Assembly: GCA_963721645.1 (NCBI GenBank)
Contig: CAVRJK010000002.1
Span: 620,001-684,000 of the forward strand
Origin: JALZKA01 sp963721645
Lineage (GTDB): Bacteria > Actinomycetota > Thermoleophilia > Solirubrobacterales > 70-9
DNA length: 64,000 bases
Direction: 5' to 3'
The notes beneath the pieces are model-generated. The model ran no database searches and had not been told where the DNA came from. It saw only the letters and a program-made list of their open reading frames with translations. This document shows, in pieces, positions 42,918-52,747 of this stretch. A program made the position numbers and the translations under genes. Within the stretch, counting starts at the first letter, position 1. Every line of letters begins with the position of its first letter.

Positions 42918-43784
42918 ATGGAGAAAATTGCCGGCAAGCGCGTCCTGATAACCGGAGGCGCGCGCGGAATCGGCGCGCTCACTGCAAAACGGCTTCACGA
43001 AAGGGGCGCCCGGGTTTGCCTCCTGGGCCTGGAGCCGGAGCTCCTCGCAGAGACCGCAAAAGAGTGCGGTGACGCGCCCTGGTTTGAGTGCGACGTTGCC
43101 GATCGCGGGCAGGTCGACGCTGCGACAGCCTCGGCCGTCGAAGCGCTCGGCGGCCTGGACGTTGCGATTGCAAACGCCGGGATCGGCGCCCAGATGACCT
43201 TGATCGACGGCGACGCGAGCGTCTGGGACCAGACGCTCGCCGTGAACCTCGCCGGCAGCTTCAACCTGGTCCGCGCTGCGGGTCCCCACGTTGCCCACCC
43301 CGGCGGCTACTTCCTTCTGACCTCGTCGCTTGCGGCGGCCGTCCACCTTCCGCTGATGTCGGCCTACTGCGCTTCGAAGGCCGCGGTCGAGTCGCTTGGC
43401 GACTCGCTGCGGATCGAGCTCCGCCCGTCGGGAGCCAAGGTCGGAGTCGCTTACTTCGCCGAGCTCGATACGGATATGACGTCTCGCGGATTTGCAACCG
43501 AGGCGGCAGCACGGATGCCGCTGGGAGGCCATGGGCACCTGCCCGTGTCCCCGGTCGGGCCCGCGATAGACGCGATCGAGCGAGGGATCGCCAGGCGATC
43601 GCGGCGGATCGTCTCACCGCGGTGGGTGGCCGCGCTGCTCCCCATCCGAGAGCTCGTCCAGCGCGTCCTCGAGCTCGAGGCGAGGCGGGGCCTGGCGAGG
43701 ACGCTCGAGATCGCACGCGAGGAGCCGGCGCCGCTCACCACCGAGCAACCGGATCAGCGCTCGGGAGCGGGCGAACACACGTAG
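42918..43784 (+). CDS. Short-chain dehydrogenase/reductase
   Basis: A 288-residue SDR with an NAD(P)-binding TGGARGIG (13-20), NAG at 90-92, catalytic Ser in LLTSSLA, and YxxxK in SAYCASKAA. It would oxidise or reduce a hydroxyl/keto group. Last gene of the 40533-43784 run; a hairpin terminator follows at once. The C-terminal tail (about residues 235-288) is unusually long and charged. Confidence 0.9.
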   Translation: MEKIAGKRVLITGGARGIGALTAKRLHERGARVCLLGLEPELLAETAKECGDAPWFECDVADRGQVDAATASAVEALGGLDVAIANAGIGAQMTLIDGDASVWDQTLAVNLAGSFNLVRAAGPHVAHPGGYFLLTSSLAAAVHLPLMSAYCASKAAVESLGDSLRIELRPSGAKVGVAYFAELDTDMTSRGFATEAAARMPLGGHGHLPVSPVGPAIDAIERGIARRSRRIVSPRWVAALLPIRELVQRVLELEARRGLARTLEIAREEPAPLTTEQPDQRSGAGEHT

Positions 43785-43788
43785 CGAG

Positions 43789-43811
43789 AACCGGCGCATG
43801 AGGCCGGTTTT
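43789..43811 (+). terminator. Rho-independent terminator after the SDR gene
   Basis: AACCGGC (43789-43795) and GCCGGTT (43803-43809) form a perfect seven-base stem with a seven-base loop, running into TTTT. Confidence 0.7.
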
Positions 43812-43864
43812 CCAGATAGCTTCGCGGCGGGGATCAGGGCCCGGACGCCGGCCGGCGCACGGTC

Positions 43865-44077
43865 TCAGTCGTGCCAGTCACGCATGAGCCCCGGAACGAC
43901 GATCAGCCCGACGATGATCCCGATGATCCCGCCAATGATGCCCCCGATCTCGGGAGCCTCAAAGAAAACGCCGACGCCGGCTCCGCTGGCGGTCGAGAAC
44001 ACGATCACGCCCAGCATCGCCAGGCCCATCGCCTTCTCGTCGTACGGGTTGTACGGGTCGCGGTTCACCGTGGCCAA
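43865..44077 (-). CDS. Small two-helix membrane protein
   Basis: A 70-residue protein with two hydrophobic segments (about 17-37 and 43-64) separated by FFEAPE, rich in Gly and Ile. It vaguely resembles small AtpZ/AtpI-type proteins but no family is claimed. The TTG start at 44077 is only three bases from the divergent YrbE start, so the true start may be a codon or two downstream (GTG at 44068). Its small size makes this call tentative. Confidence 0.5.
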   Translation of the reverse strand: MATVNRDPYNPYDEKAMGLAMLGVIVFSTASGAGVGVFFEAPEIGGIIGGIIGIIVGLIVVPGLMRDWHD

Positions 44078-44080
44078 AAT

Positions 44081-44923
44081 ATGACGGGCCGCACGCAGAC
44101 GCGGCGCTTCGACGGCTTTCGTAGAGCCCTGGAGCGCGAGGATGTCCCGCCCGGCTCGTGGATCCAGAACGCGGGCGGGAGCGCTGCGCTGGGCCTAAAG
44201 ACCCTGGGTCAGCTCGTCACTCCGGGGCTGTCGTGGCGGACCGAGTTCATCCGCCAGTACGTCTTCGCCTTTCAGGTGACGCTCGTCCCGGCGGCGATCG
44301 TCTGCTTCGTGGTCGGCTTTTCGACCATCGGTATCCAGGGTGGCTCGATCGCCGCTTCGTTCGGAGCGATCGATCGGATCTCCTCGGCCGCGCCGGTCGC
44401 CTTCCTGCGCGAACTGGGCCCGCTCCTGACCGCCGCGATCGTGGCCGGCACCATCGGCGCGACGATCACCGCCGAGCTCGGCGCCAGGATCATCCGCCAG
44501 GAGATCGAGGCGCTCGAGATCCTGGGCATCAACCCGGTCCGCAACCTCATCTTGCCCCGGGTCGTGGGCCTCTGTCTGTGGATGCCGGTGCTTGCCCTGC
44601 TTACGTTCTGGGCCGGGATCGCCGGGACGTTCTGCGCGGCCGTTTTTCTCTACGACGCAACCGTGGAGGCCTTCTTCAGTCAGTTACTCACGCTCACCAA
44701 CTTCATCGACCTGTGGGGGAGCGTGGTCAAGCTCACCCTCTTCGGGGCCATAATCGGGATCGTCGCCGCCTACAAAGGCCTTCAGGTCGGCGGCGGGGCG
44801 GAGGGTGTCGGCAAGGCAGTCAACGAGTCCGTGGTCGCGTGCCTCGTCGTGATCGGCGTCGTGACCCTCGTCTACACGCAGCTCTTCCAGGCGTTCTTTC
44901 CGGAGGTGAACTTCGGAGGATGA
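44081..44923 (+). CDS. Mce locus permease YrbEA (MlaE family)
   Basis: A 280-residue MlaE-type ABC permease. The family signature IIRQEIEALEILGINPVRNLILPRV lies in the coupling region (about residues 136-160), with five to six helices around it. It pairs with the next permease to form the membrane channel through which Mce proteins deliver lipids or sterols. The ATG at 44081 opens the Mce operon; the stop overlaps the second permease start. Confidence 0.93.
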   Translation: MTGRTQTRRFDGFRRALEREDVPPGSWIQNAGGSAALGLKTLGQLVTPGLSWRTEFIRQYVFAFQVTLVPAAIVCFVVGFSTIGIQGGSIAASFGAIDRISSAAPVAFLRELGPLLTAAIVAGTIGATITAELGARIIRQEIEALEILGINPVRNLILPRVVGLCLWMPVLALLTFWAGIAGTFCAAVFLYDATVEAFFSQLLTLTNFIDLWGSVVKLTLFGAIIGIVAAYKGLQVGGGAEGVGKAVNESVVACLVVIGVVTLVYTQLFQAFFPEVNFGG

Positions 44924-45774
44924 GTGGCCAGGGTCGAATGCGCCTGAACGACGAGGTCGAAAAGCGTGGGCCGGACCGGGTGCGGGAAGCACTCGAGCGC
45001 CCGGGCCACCTCCCGATCATCGACGCCACCGGCGCCTTCGCCGCATTCGTCCTGCGCGGGCTCGCAGGCTTTCGAAAGCTCCCGGATTACACCGCCGAGG
45101 TGCTTCGACAGATCGGACTCCTGGTAGCCGGCTCGGTCCTCGTCATCGTTTTCATCTCGTTCATCGCCGGTGCCAGCTGTGGGATCGCCGCCGAGGCGAT
45201 CGGGCAGGCGGTGGGTGCGGGGATCGTGGGCCCCCTCTTCTCGTCATTTTGCGTAAACCGGGAGATCGTTCCGTTCATCTTCGGCTTCATCGTCGCGGCG
45301 AAGGTGGGCGGCGGAATCGTCTCGCAGCTCGGTGCCATGCGCGTAAACGAGGAGGTCGACGCCATGGAGACCATGGGCGTCTCGTCGATGGTCTACCTCG
45401 TCTCGACGCGGATGCTCGCCGCGATGATCGTGATGCCGATCTGTTACCTGATCTCGCTGGGCGCGGCAGAAGGCGCGGCGTGGATCGGCTCCTACGTCCG
45501 CTCCGGAACGCTCTCGCAGGGGACGTGGGAGTTCGTCTTTTACACCGTCACGAATCTCACGGACATCCTCTACTCGGTGATCAAGGGGATGGTGATCACC
45601 GCAACGGTCGTGCTCGTCGCTCTCTATTTCGGCTACCGCGTCAGCGGGGGGCCTGTCGAGGTCGGCACCGCCACGGCGAAGTCGATGGCGGTGAACCTGA
45701 TCCTGGTGACGATCCTCAACATGACCATGACGTTCCTCTTTTGGGGCTTCGACCCGCGATTGCCCATCGCATGA
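44920..45774 (+). CDS. Mce locus permease YrbEB (MlaE family)
   Basis: A 284-residue MlaE-type permease with the coupling motif QLGAMRVNEEVDAMETMGVSSMVYL and about six helices. The ATG at 44920 lies in GGAGGATGA, giving a short-spaced ribosome site and ATGA overlap with YrbEA. It overlaps the first Mce gene the same way. The heterodimer with YrbEA needs a MceG-type ATPase, which is not encoded in this window. Confidence 0.93.
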   Translation: MSGQGRMRLNDEVEKRGPDRVREALERPGHLPIIDATGAFAAFVLRGLAGFRKLPDYTAEVLRQIGLLVAGSVLVIVFISFIAGASCGIAAEAIGQAVGAGIVGPLFSSFCVNREIVPFIFGFIVAAKVGGGIVSQLGAMRVNEEVDAMETMGVSSMVYLVSTRMLAAMIVMPICYLISLGAAEGAAWIGSYVRSGTLSQGTWEFVFYTVTNLTDILYSVIKGMVITATVVLVALYFGYRVSGGPVEVGTATAKSMAVNLILVTILNMTMTFLFWGFDPRLPIA

Positions 45775-47096
45775 GCCGCATGTCCCACCGAATTGGCCCG
45801 TACGCGACGCGCGTCGTCGTGATCTCGGCGCTCGTCCTCGCTGCCTTCGTGCTCGTCTGGGCGATCACGAGCTCATCGCGCGGCTCGTACGAGATGAAGG
45901 CCCAGTTCGACGACGTGCGTGGCTTGATCCCGGGTGGCGAGGTCCGCGCCGGCGCCGTGGCGGTCGGCGAGGTGACAGAGGTCGAGCTGGGCGAGAGCGA
46001 CATCCCCGTGGTCACCTTCACCGTGAAGGACGACTTCGACCTCTACGAAGGCGCCACCGCCGATATCCGCCTGGGCTCAAACGTCGGCGCCGTCAACCGA
46101 GCGATCGAGCTGACCGAGGGCGATGTCACAGCGCTCAAGCTGGAGGAGGGGACCGTCCTCACGGGGGAGGACACCGATCAGCCTGTGAACTTCGATCTCG
46201 CGGTCCAGACGCTCACCCCCTCGACCCGCGACGACATAAGGCAGATGCTCACAGGCCTCGACAAGGCGATCAAGGGCCGCGGCGCCGACTTCGACCGCAC
46301 CCTCCAAACGAGCGCGCAGGCAGTCACGGAAGCCGGGCTCCTGCTCCGGCAGGTAAATGAGGACGGGGAGGCGCTTCGCACGCTCATCGGCGAGGGTCAG
46401 CGCGTCGTCTCCGCGCTCGCCTCCGATCCGGCCGCTCTGGGTGAGGCCGCGGACCGCACGGCGCTCTTACTTCAGACGACAGGGAACCGGCAGGCCGAAC
46501 TCGCGGAATCGACCCGCTCGGTCGGTCCGGCGCTGGCCGGCGCCAGGCAGCTTTTGGACCGCCTGGCGACAGCCACGCCCAATCTCCGCGAGTTCGTCAA
46601 GGAGGCGAGACCCGCCGTCACCGAGCTCCAGCCGCTCACGCGCCTTCTGCCCGAGGCCACCGACGCGACCGGCCCCTTCCTGGAGGAAACCCGGACTCTG
46701 GTGGAGCGGGGGCCGTCCGACCTTCACAACTTCCGCCCGATCATCAAGGCCGCGACGCCCGTGACCCAGCAGCTCCTGGAAGTCTCGGAGGCCGGCCTCC
46801 TTCCGCTTGGCCAGGAGCTGCGGGTCTACGCGCCCGAGACCATCGCGGCCTTCCAGAACTTCGGCGCCGCCACCGGCACATATGACGCGGTCGGGCACAT
46901 CCTCACCACCGCTGGAGGCAACGGGCAGTTGGGACTCCCTCCGTCGACGCAGCTCGGCGGCGAGATCGGTCAGGACGACTGCACGCCGGGGCAGCTCGTA
47001 CTCCCGTTCATCCGCACCCCGGGCGCTCTCGGCTGCGACCCCTGGACCGATTACAAGGACAGCTTCATCGACGCGAGCGGATCGAAGGTCAAGTGA
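45771..47096 (+). CDS. Mce family protein 1 (MceA position)
   Basis: A 441-residue exported protein: N-terminal helix (about 13-33), MCE beta-barrel domain (about 37-115; FDDVRGLIPGGEVRAGAVAVGEV), then a long helical region (about 150-360) and a Cys-containing C-terminus. In Mce complexes six such proteins form a hexameric ring plus helical tunnel to carry hydrophobic substrates across the periplasmic space. The start overlaps the YrbEB stop. Confidence 0.9.
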   Translation: MSRMSHRIGPYATRVVVISALVLAAFVLVWAITSSSRGSYEMKAQFDDVRGLIPGGEVRAGAVAVGEVTEVELGESDIPVVTFTVKDDFDLYEGATADIRLGSNVGAVNRAIELTEGDVTALKLEEGTVLTGEDTDQPVNFDLAVQTLTPSTRDDIRQMLTGLDKAIKGRGADFDRTLQTSAQAVTEAGLLLRQVNEDGEALRTLIGEGQRVVSALASDPAALGEAADRTALLLQTTGNRQAELAESTRSVGPALAGARQLLDRLATATPNLREFVKEARPAVTELQPLTRLLPEATDATGPFLEETRTLVERGPSDLHNFRPIIKAATPVTQQLLEVSEAGLLPLGQELRVYAPETIAAFQNFGAATGTYDAVGHILTTAGGNGQLGLPPSTQLGGEIGQDDCTPGQLVLPFIRTPGALGCDPWTDYKDSFIDASGSKVK

Positions 47097-47113
47097 TGGG
47101 GGCGCTGCGCTAG

Positions 47114-48694
47114 ATGCCCGACGTAGTCGCCAAGACGATGGCCGTGATCAGCGGGGCGCTCCTCCTGGCCACCTGCGCGGTGCTGTACGTGACCTCGAGG
47201 CCGCAGGCCGGGGCCAACAAGGTCGTAGCCGAGTTCCAGGACGCATTTCCGATCCTGGAAGGCATGTTTGTACGCGTCGACGGAGCGATCGCCGGCTCGG
47301 TCGGCACCGTCCAGGTGACCGACGACGGTCTTGCCGAGGTGACGCTGATCCTCGACGGGTCGATCGAAGATCCCTCGTCTGATGCGACTGCCGCTATCCG
47401 CCAGCAAGACACGACCGGCGACAGCTACGTGTCGTTCGAGCCCGGCGAATCCGGTGAGCCCCTCCCGACGCAGGACGGGTCGCCGATCATCCGCTGCGGC
47501 GCGGAGACCCCGGAAAGCCCATGTCAGTCCACCCTTACCGCGCCGCGCTTCGACGACCTGTTGAACGCGTTCGGCCCGGCAGAGCGCTCCGGGGTGAAGC
47601 TGATCCTGCTCGAGCTCTCCCGCGCGCTCGACGAACGCGGAGACGATGTGAACGCGGCGGCGCTCGAGCTCCGACCGGCCATGGTGGCCGCCAACGAGGC
47701 GCTCGCCGAGGTGAACAGCCAGAACGCGGCGCTCCGCGCGGTGATCGAGGACGCGGAAGACGTCACGGGGCAGGCGGCTTCCAGGCGCGCGGAGCTCTCC
47801 GGGCTGATCAGCTCGCTCGAAACGACCCTCGTCGCAACGGCCGACGAGTCGGCCGGCCTTGACGCTGGGCTCGACCGTCTTCCCGAGACAACGGCACAGG
47901 CTCGCTCGACCATGAGCTCCCTCGCCAACGCCACGGAGGCCGGAGTGCCCCTTGCCCGAGAGGTGGAGCAAAGCGCTCCCGAGCTGGCCTCGGCAATCGG
48001 GTCTGCTCCCGAGTTTCTTGACGGCGCCCAGGTCGCGATCGACGAGGCCACGCCGACCCTCGAGTTGATGCGGAAGCTCCTGAAGGCCGGCGAGCCGACC
48101 ATCAAGGCCGATCCAACCCGCGTTGTGACCGGGGCATTCGACCTCGCGCCCGCCGTCTCCAACCTCTTGACGGGCGTGCTCGGCGACGAAAACACGATCA
48201 AGGGGCTCTTCGGCGACGACGGAAAGGGCACGGCGGCAGGGACGCTCGACCGATTTGGGCTCGGCGCGGTCTCGAATGAGCCGGGCAATCAGCCTGGGTA
48301 TCCCGCCACCAACGCCAACCGCAACATGTTCCGGATCTCCGCGGTCTTCAACTGCACGATGTTCGGAGTCCCGATCGAGCCGGGCTGCCTCCTCGACGTG
48401 ATCGGGCCGCGGCGCCGAAGCGCCGAGCTTCAAGGTGGATCGGGCGGAACGGGCGGGGGTGGCCAAGACGGCCGGACGGGCGACGGTGGCGACGGCCCTG
48501 GGTCGCCTCCCCTCGGAGGCATCGATCCCGACGATCCGCTCGGGCTGGGCGACATCCTGGACGACACCGTGCCCAACCTTCCCGGGATCGGCAACGGCGG
48601 TGGCAACAAGGGTGGCGGCGGCAACGGCTCCAAGGGTTCCAAGCCCCCGGGCCAGGCGGCGCAGGACCTCCTCGACTTCCTCTTCAAGCCATGA
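47114..48694 (+). CDS. Mce family protein 2
   Basis: A 526-residue Mce protein with an N-terminal helix (about 8-27), MCE domain (about 35-105; FPILEGMFVRVDGAIAGSVGTV), a coiled helical segment (about 150-350), and an unusual Gly-rich C-terminus with DGGDGPGSPPLGG and GNGGGNKGGGGNG runs before a final hydrophobic LLDFLF. It is the longest member of this set. The ATG at 47114 follows the previous stop by 17 bases; the stop overlaps the next start (ATGA). Confidence 0.9.
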   Translation: MPDVVAKTMAVISGALLLATCAVLYVTSRPQAGANKVVAEFQDAFPILEGMFVRVDGAIAGSVGTVQVTDDGLAEVTLILDGSIEDPSSDATAAIRQQDTTGDSYVSFEPGESGEPLPTQDGSPIIRCGAETPESPCQSTLTAPRFDDLLNAFGPAERSGVKLILLELSRALDERGDDVNAAALELRPAMVAANEALAEVNSQNAALRAVIEDAEDVTGQAASRRAELSGLISSLETTLVATADESAGLDAGLDRLPETTAQARSTMSSLANATEAGVPLAREVEQSAPELASAIGSAPEFLDGAQVAIDEATPTLELMRKLLKAGEPTIKADPTRVVTGAFDLAPAVSNLLTGVLGDENTIKGLFGDDGKGTAAGTLDRFGLGAVSNEPGNQPGYPATNANRNMFRISAVFNCTMFGVPIEPGCLLDVIGPRRRSAELQGGSGGTGGGGQDGRTGDGGDGPGSPPLGGIDPDDPLGLGDILDDTVPNLPGIGNGGGNKGGGGNGSKGSKPPGQAAQDLLDFLFKP

Positions 48695-49965
48695 GCGCTC
48701 CCAGCCGGACAAGGCTCAGCACGCGCGTAGCGCGAGCCACCTCGAGGCTCGACGAGCATCGCACCCTCCTTGGGCTGGCCGTTCTCGGCATCGGCGCCTT
48801 CCTCGCCTATGTCGCCTTCATCTCAACCACCGGCCCGCCCTTTCAGCCGAAGTACGAACTGAAGGTCAACCTGCCGGCCGACGCGCCAGTGGTGCGCGAA
48901 GGCCAGGCGGTGCGCGTGGGCGGCAAGCTGGCCGGGCTCATCTCGCAGGTCGAGCCCGACCGCGAGGAGGGCGGCACCACGGTCACGGCCAACATCACGA
49001 AGACCGAGTTCAGGCCGATGCCCGAGGACACCGAGGCGTACGTCCGCGTCCACTCGATCGTCTACGAGACGTATCTCGAACTGCTCCCCGGCAGCTCGGA
49101 GGCCGATCTTGAGACCGGGGATTCGATCGGCTCGCCGGCCGCGTCGGGCACGGATCTCCTGGAAGTGGTCCAGCTGTTCGACGCCGAGGCGCGCGAGTCG
49201 CTCAGAAACACGACGGTCAACGCCGGATACGGGGTGGCCGGTCGCGGCGACGAGGTAAACGAGGCGCTGGCAGACCTGGACGGCATGGCACGCCGCCTCG
49301 AGCCCCAGATTCAGGCGGTCACCAGTGACGACGGCGCGCTGGCCGACGCGATCGAGGGCGCGGCGAACACCGCCGACGGCCTGCGCGGCGAGAGCCCCGA
49401 CGACGTCGCTGCTCTGATCGAGTCGGGCGACGCGGTGGTTGGCACGGTTGCGGGCCGGGAGGCCGAGTTGCGGCGCACGCTGCAACTCCTGCGGCCGTTC
49501 GAGGATCAGTTCCTCGAGACCGCACCGCTTGCCGAGCCGCTCCTCGACGACGCCGCGGAACTCGCGCGGGAGCTCCGCCCGACCGTCGAGACCGTCTCCG
49601 AGAGCCTGCCCGCCATCGCCGAGCTCTTGGGCATGGGTGACGTTCTCCGGGAGGAGATCGTGCGGCTGGTCGCGGTCGCGAACCCGGTGCTGGCCGCGGC
49701 ACGCCCGGTGATCTACGGGCTCTTCCCGACGATGACGGCGCTGAGTCCGCTCAACGAGGATCTGAAGAGTCTGAAGGCCACGGTGGAGCCGTACAAGCCC
49801 GAGATCGGACAGGCAGGCAGGCGCCTTTCCAATGCGACGAGTCACGTGTTCGACAAGGGCCTCGCACCAGGCACCCCCGCCGGTCGAGTCGTGCCGGTGC
49901 TCACACCCCATAGCTGTGTCAACGCGATTCCCGACCCGGGAGAGGCGCAGGGGGACTCATGCTGA
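48691..49965 (+). CDS. Mce family protein 3
   Basis: A 424-residue Mce protein: N-terminal helix (about 27-45), MCE domain (about 50-130; VVREGQAVRVGGKLAGLISQV), a helical tail, and a C-terminus with CVNAIPDPGEAQGDSC. The two terminal cysteines could form a disulfide outside the membrane. It overlaps the next gene by seven bases. Confidence 0.9.
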   Translation: MSAPSRTRLSTRVARATSRLDEHRTLLGLAVLGIGAFLAYVAFISTTGPPFQPKYELKVNLPADAPVVREGQAVRVGGKLAGLISQVEPDREEGGTTVTANITKTEFRPMPEDTEAYVRVHSIVYETYLELLPGSSEADLETGDSIGSPAASGTDLLEVVQLFDAEARESLRNTTVNAGYGVAGRGDEVNEALADLDGMARRLEPQIQAVTSDDGALADAIEGAANTADGLRGESPDDVAALIESGDAVVGTVAGREAELRRTLQLLRPFEDQFLETAPLAEPLLDDAAELARELRPTVETVSESLPAIAELLGMGDVLREEIVRLVAVANPVLAAARPVIYGLFPTMTALSPLNEDLKSLKATVEPYKPEIGQAGRRLSNATSHVFDKGLAPGTPAGRVVPVLTPHSCVNAIPDPGEAQGDSC

Positions 49966-51305
49966 ACTCGCTCGCGTCCAAGCGCGTAGTCGGGATCGGC
50001 GCACTTGTGGTCGGGGCGCTGATCCTCTTTATCGGCGTTACGAAGCCCAAGCCGTTCGCCCAGGAGTACAGGTACTGGGCAGAGTTCGACACGGCCCAGG
50101 GCCTCGGCCAAATTGATCGCGATGTCCGGATCGCCGGGGTCAAGGTGGGAACGATCGGCGAGGTCGTGCGCGAGGGCGACGACGTCCGCGCAGAGCTCAT
50201 CCTCACCAAGAACTACGCGCTCCACTCCGACGCCCGCGTCGCCATGCGCCCGCACACCCTGTTCGAGGGATCCAACTTCGTGGATGTCTCCCCGGGTAGC
50301 CCGAGCGCCCCGGTGCTCGACGAGGGGTCGACGATCCCGATCGAGCAGACGTCGAACTATGTGACGCTCGACGAGGCGCTCCGCGTGCTGCGGCCGGAGA
50401 TCCGGACGAGCCTCAAAGAACTCGCCGAGGTCGGCTCGAAGACACTCAAGGGCGAAGCCATCGATGGTCTTCAGGAGACGCTTCGCAACGCTCCCGGGTT
50501 GACCGAAGCGCTGGCGCCGGCGGCGCGCGCAGCGCAGGGAACGACCCGGTCTGAGCTGACCGGCTCGATCCAGGGCCTTGCGCGCACCGTCGACGAGGTC
50601 GCCGAGCGGGAGGAGGAGCTGATCCCGATAGCAAGGCGCGCCAGCCGGACGATGGCCGGGCTGACGGTAGACGGCGCGCAACCGCTCGACGACGCTCTGG
50701 TTGCCCTTCCGGGCGCCCTTGAAGAGCTCGAGGCAACCGCCCCGATCGCCACCGACCTGGTCGACCGACTCGATCGGCTCGCCATCGCGGTGACGCCGGC
50801 GCTTCCGGAGCTGGCGCTTGCCGCTCGCGACGCGGTGCCGGTGCTCGAAGACGCCATTCCGGTCCTCTATCGAGCGACTCCGATCATCCGCGACGCGAGG
50901 CAGTTGGCGACGCGCCTCGGCAAGGCGAAGAGTGGGTTGAGAGTGATGTTCGACCTGCTGCCACCGACTCTCACCAAGTTCGACAAGGCGCTTGACGTGA
51001 TCAACTCAACCACGATCCACGGAGCGCCCGCATACCGCCAGCTGCTGGCGGCTTTCGTGGGGTTCGACGGGATCTTCGCGGGTTATCAGACGCCGTCCCA
51101 GGCACCAGCGGCGCCCGGTCACGCGCTGAGAATCTCCACCTATTTCACCGACGATTCGTTCGACGGGGTCACCCCGCTGCCGCGTGCCTCGTCGGCAACT
51201 GCCGTGGAGTCGGCATCGGGAGTGCCGGCGGTCTCCTGTGCGGATGTGAGGAACGTCTCCCAGAGGGCCGCCCGCGAGATCAGGAAGAACGGACTGTGCG
51301 AATGA
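49959..51305 (+). CDS. Mce family protein 4
   Basis: A 448-residue Mce protein with an N-terminal helix (about 10-27), MCE domain (about 35-110; GLGQIDRDVRIAGVKVGTIGEV), a helical tail with repeated Leu/Ala heptads, and two Cys near the C-terminus. The start lies within the end of Mce 3, the stop overlaps Mce 5 (ATGA). Confidence 0.9.
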   Translation: MLNSLASKRVVGIGALVVGALILFIGVTKPKPFAQEYRYWAEFDTAQGLGQIDRDVRIAGVKVGTIGEVVREGDDVRAELILTKNYALHSDARVAMRPHTLFEGSNFVDVSPGSPSAPVLDEGSTIPIEQTSNYVTLDEALRVLRPEIRTSLKELAEVGSKTLKGEAIDGLQETLRNAPGLTEALAPAARAAQGTTRSELTGSIQGLARTVDEVAEREEELIPIARRASRTMAGLTVDGAQPLDDALVALPGALEELEATAPIATDLVDRLDRLAIAVTPALPELALAARDAVPVLEDAIPVLYRATPIIRDARQLATRLGKAKSGLRVMFDLLPPTLTKFDKALDVINSTTIHGAPAYRQLLAAFVGFDGIFAGYQTPSQAPAAPGHALRISTYFTDDSFDGVTPLPRASSATAVESASGVPAVSCADVRNVSQRAAREIRKNGLCE

Positions 51306-52747
51306 GCGAGTTCGCAAAGAGAGTCGTCACCTTTCCCGGGCGCTTCTTGCGTGGGTCGTGGCGCTTCGTCAACCCCAGGTTGAAGGTCGGACGGATTCCC
51401 TTTGCCCGGACAACGCTCGTCATCCAGCTGATTGCAGCCCTCGTCTTCCTCGGCTACACCCTCACCAAGAAGGACACGCAACTCCCGTTCTCTGAGGAGC
51501 CCTACATCGTCCAGGTCCTGCTCGACGACGCGCAGGGCCTGAACCCGGCCAAGGAGCCGGCCGCGGGCGTGGCCGGCGTGAACAACGGCAGGGTCACCGG
51601 GGCCGAGGTGGCCGACAACGGCCAAGCGCTGGTCACGCTCAGGTTCAACCCAGAGATCGAAGGCAAGATCTTCGCCGACGCGACGGCCTTCGTGAGGCCC
51701 ACGAGCGCATTGCAGACGCTGATCGTGAACGTGGACCCGGGCACCCCGGATGCCGGACCGCTCCCCGCCGGCCAGGTGATCGGCGCTGCGGACACACGCT
51801 CCTCGGTCCACATCGACGAACTGACGGGACTCCTGAACGCCGACACGCAGGCCCAGACCCAGGTCCTGATCTCAGAAGCGTCGATCGCTCTCAAGGATCG
51901 TGAGCCCGAGCTCAGGCGCATCCTGGCCGAACTGGGGACGCTCACCGACTCTGCGACTCCGATCGCCGAAGCGCTCGCGGATCGCCGGCGTCTACTGGTG
52001 CGGCTCACCGACAACATGGACGAGCTCTTCACGACGCTCGGCCAGCGCGGCATCCAGCTCGCAAATGCGATTGACGCCGGCTCGGACACATTGGCCGTCA
52101 CCGCAGGGCGGGAAACCGAATTGGCCGAGGCAACGCGCGAGCTGGCGCCGACGCTGGTGGAAACGACGCGCGCACTCGGCTCGACCAGAGCGCTTGCCGA
52201 GTCCCTCGTGCCCGCGCTCGACGAGATCCTTCCCGTTGCCGACCAGGTCGAGCCCGCGTCCGTGAAGTTCCGCGAGCTTCTGCCGAAGCTCGACGAGCTC
52301 GTCCGGACCTCAGATCAGCTGGTCACGGACGGCGCGAAGCCGGTGCGGCTCTTCTCCAACGGCCTTCGCGGCCTGGCCGACAGGGTCAGGGGAGATCAGA
52401 TCCCGGCGCTTCGCGAGCTCGTCGACCTGGTCGATCTTCTCTTCGACTACCGCTTCGGGCTCGTTCAGTTCGCAGAGAACATCTCGGGCGTTACGTCGCA
52501 GAACCGCAACGCCGGGCCGTTCGCCCAGTTCGCGATCGTGAACGCCGAGCTCCGGCCGGAGTGGCTCGGGTTTCCAGCCGCAGCGGCGCGTTCCAGGAAC
52601 GGCCGGCCCTCTCAGCTCGACATGGCGCTCGCCGCCGCGCTCGAGAAGACGTGCGAGGACAACGCTGCGGCGTGCGTCCTTCGATTCAGCCTTCCGGGGT
52701 TGCCGCCCGACCCCGTCCTCGGCGAATTCACGAGGGGGAAGAAGTAG
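51302..52747 (+). CDS. Mce family protein 5
   Basis: A 481-residue Mce protein. The basic N-terminus (KRVVTFPGRFLRGSWRFVNPR) is followed by a helix (about 38-56), an MCE domain (about 62-150), a helical tail, and a C-terminus with paired Cys (KTCEDNAAACVLRF). The ATG at 51302 is chosen for its ATGA overlap with Mce 4; Mce 6 follows its stop directly. Confidence 0.9.
   Translation: MSEFAKRVVTFPGRFLRGSWRFVNPRLKVGRIPFARTTLVIQLIAALVFLGYTLTKKDTQLPFSEEPYIVQVLLDDAQGLNPAKEPAAGVAGVNNGRVTGAEVADNGQALVTLRFNPEIEGKIFADATAFVRPTSALQTLIVNVDPGTPDAGPLPAGQVIGAADTRSSVHIDELTGLLNADTQAQTQVLISEASIALKDREPELRRILAELGTLTDSATPIAEALADRRRLLVRLTDNMDELFTTLGQRGIQLANAIDAGSDTLAVTAGRETELAEATRELAPTLVETTRALGSTRALAESLVPALDEILPVADQVEPASVKFRELLPKLDELVRTSDQLVTDGAKPVRLFSNGLRGLADRVRGDQIPALRELVDLVDLLFDYRFGLVQFAENISGVTSQNRNAGPFAQFAIVNAELRPEWLGFPAAAARSRNGRPSQLDMALAAALEKTCEDNAAACVLRFSLPGLPPDPVLGEFTRGKK

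Noticed and set aside
44011..44080. Upstream extension of YrbEA across the small minus-strand gene
   Set aside because: The extension has Asp/Pro-rich composition unlike MlaE permeases; ATG 44081 gives a usual N-terminus.
47051..48712. Long open frame (about 550 codons) on the minus strand opposite Mce protein 2
   Set aside because: It mirrors the codon pattern of a clear Mce gene, has no recognisable domain, and is the type of shadow frame common in GC-rich DNA.
48823..49911. Long minus-strand frame opposite Mce protein 3
   Set aside because: Composition is Arg/Gly/Leu-rich antisense sequence without motifs; the plus-strand Mce gene explains the region.
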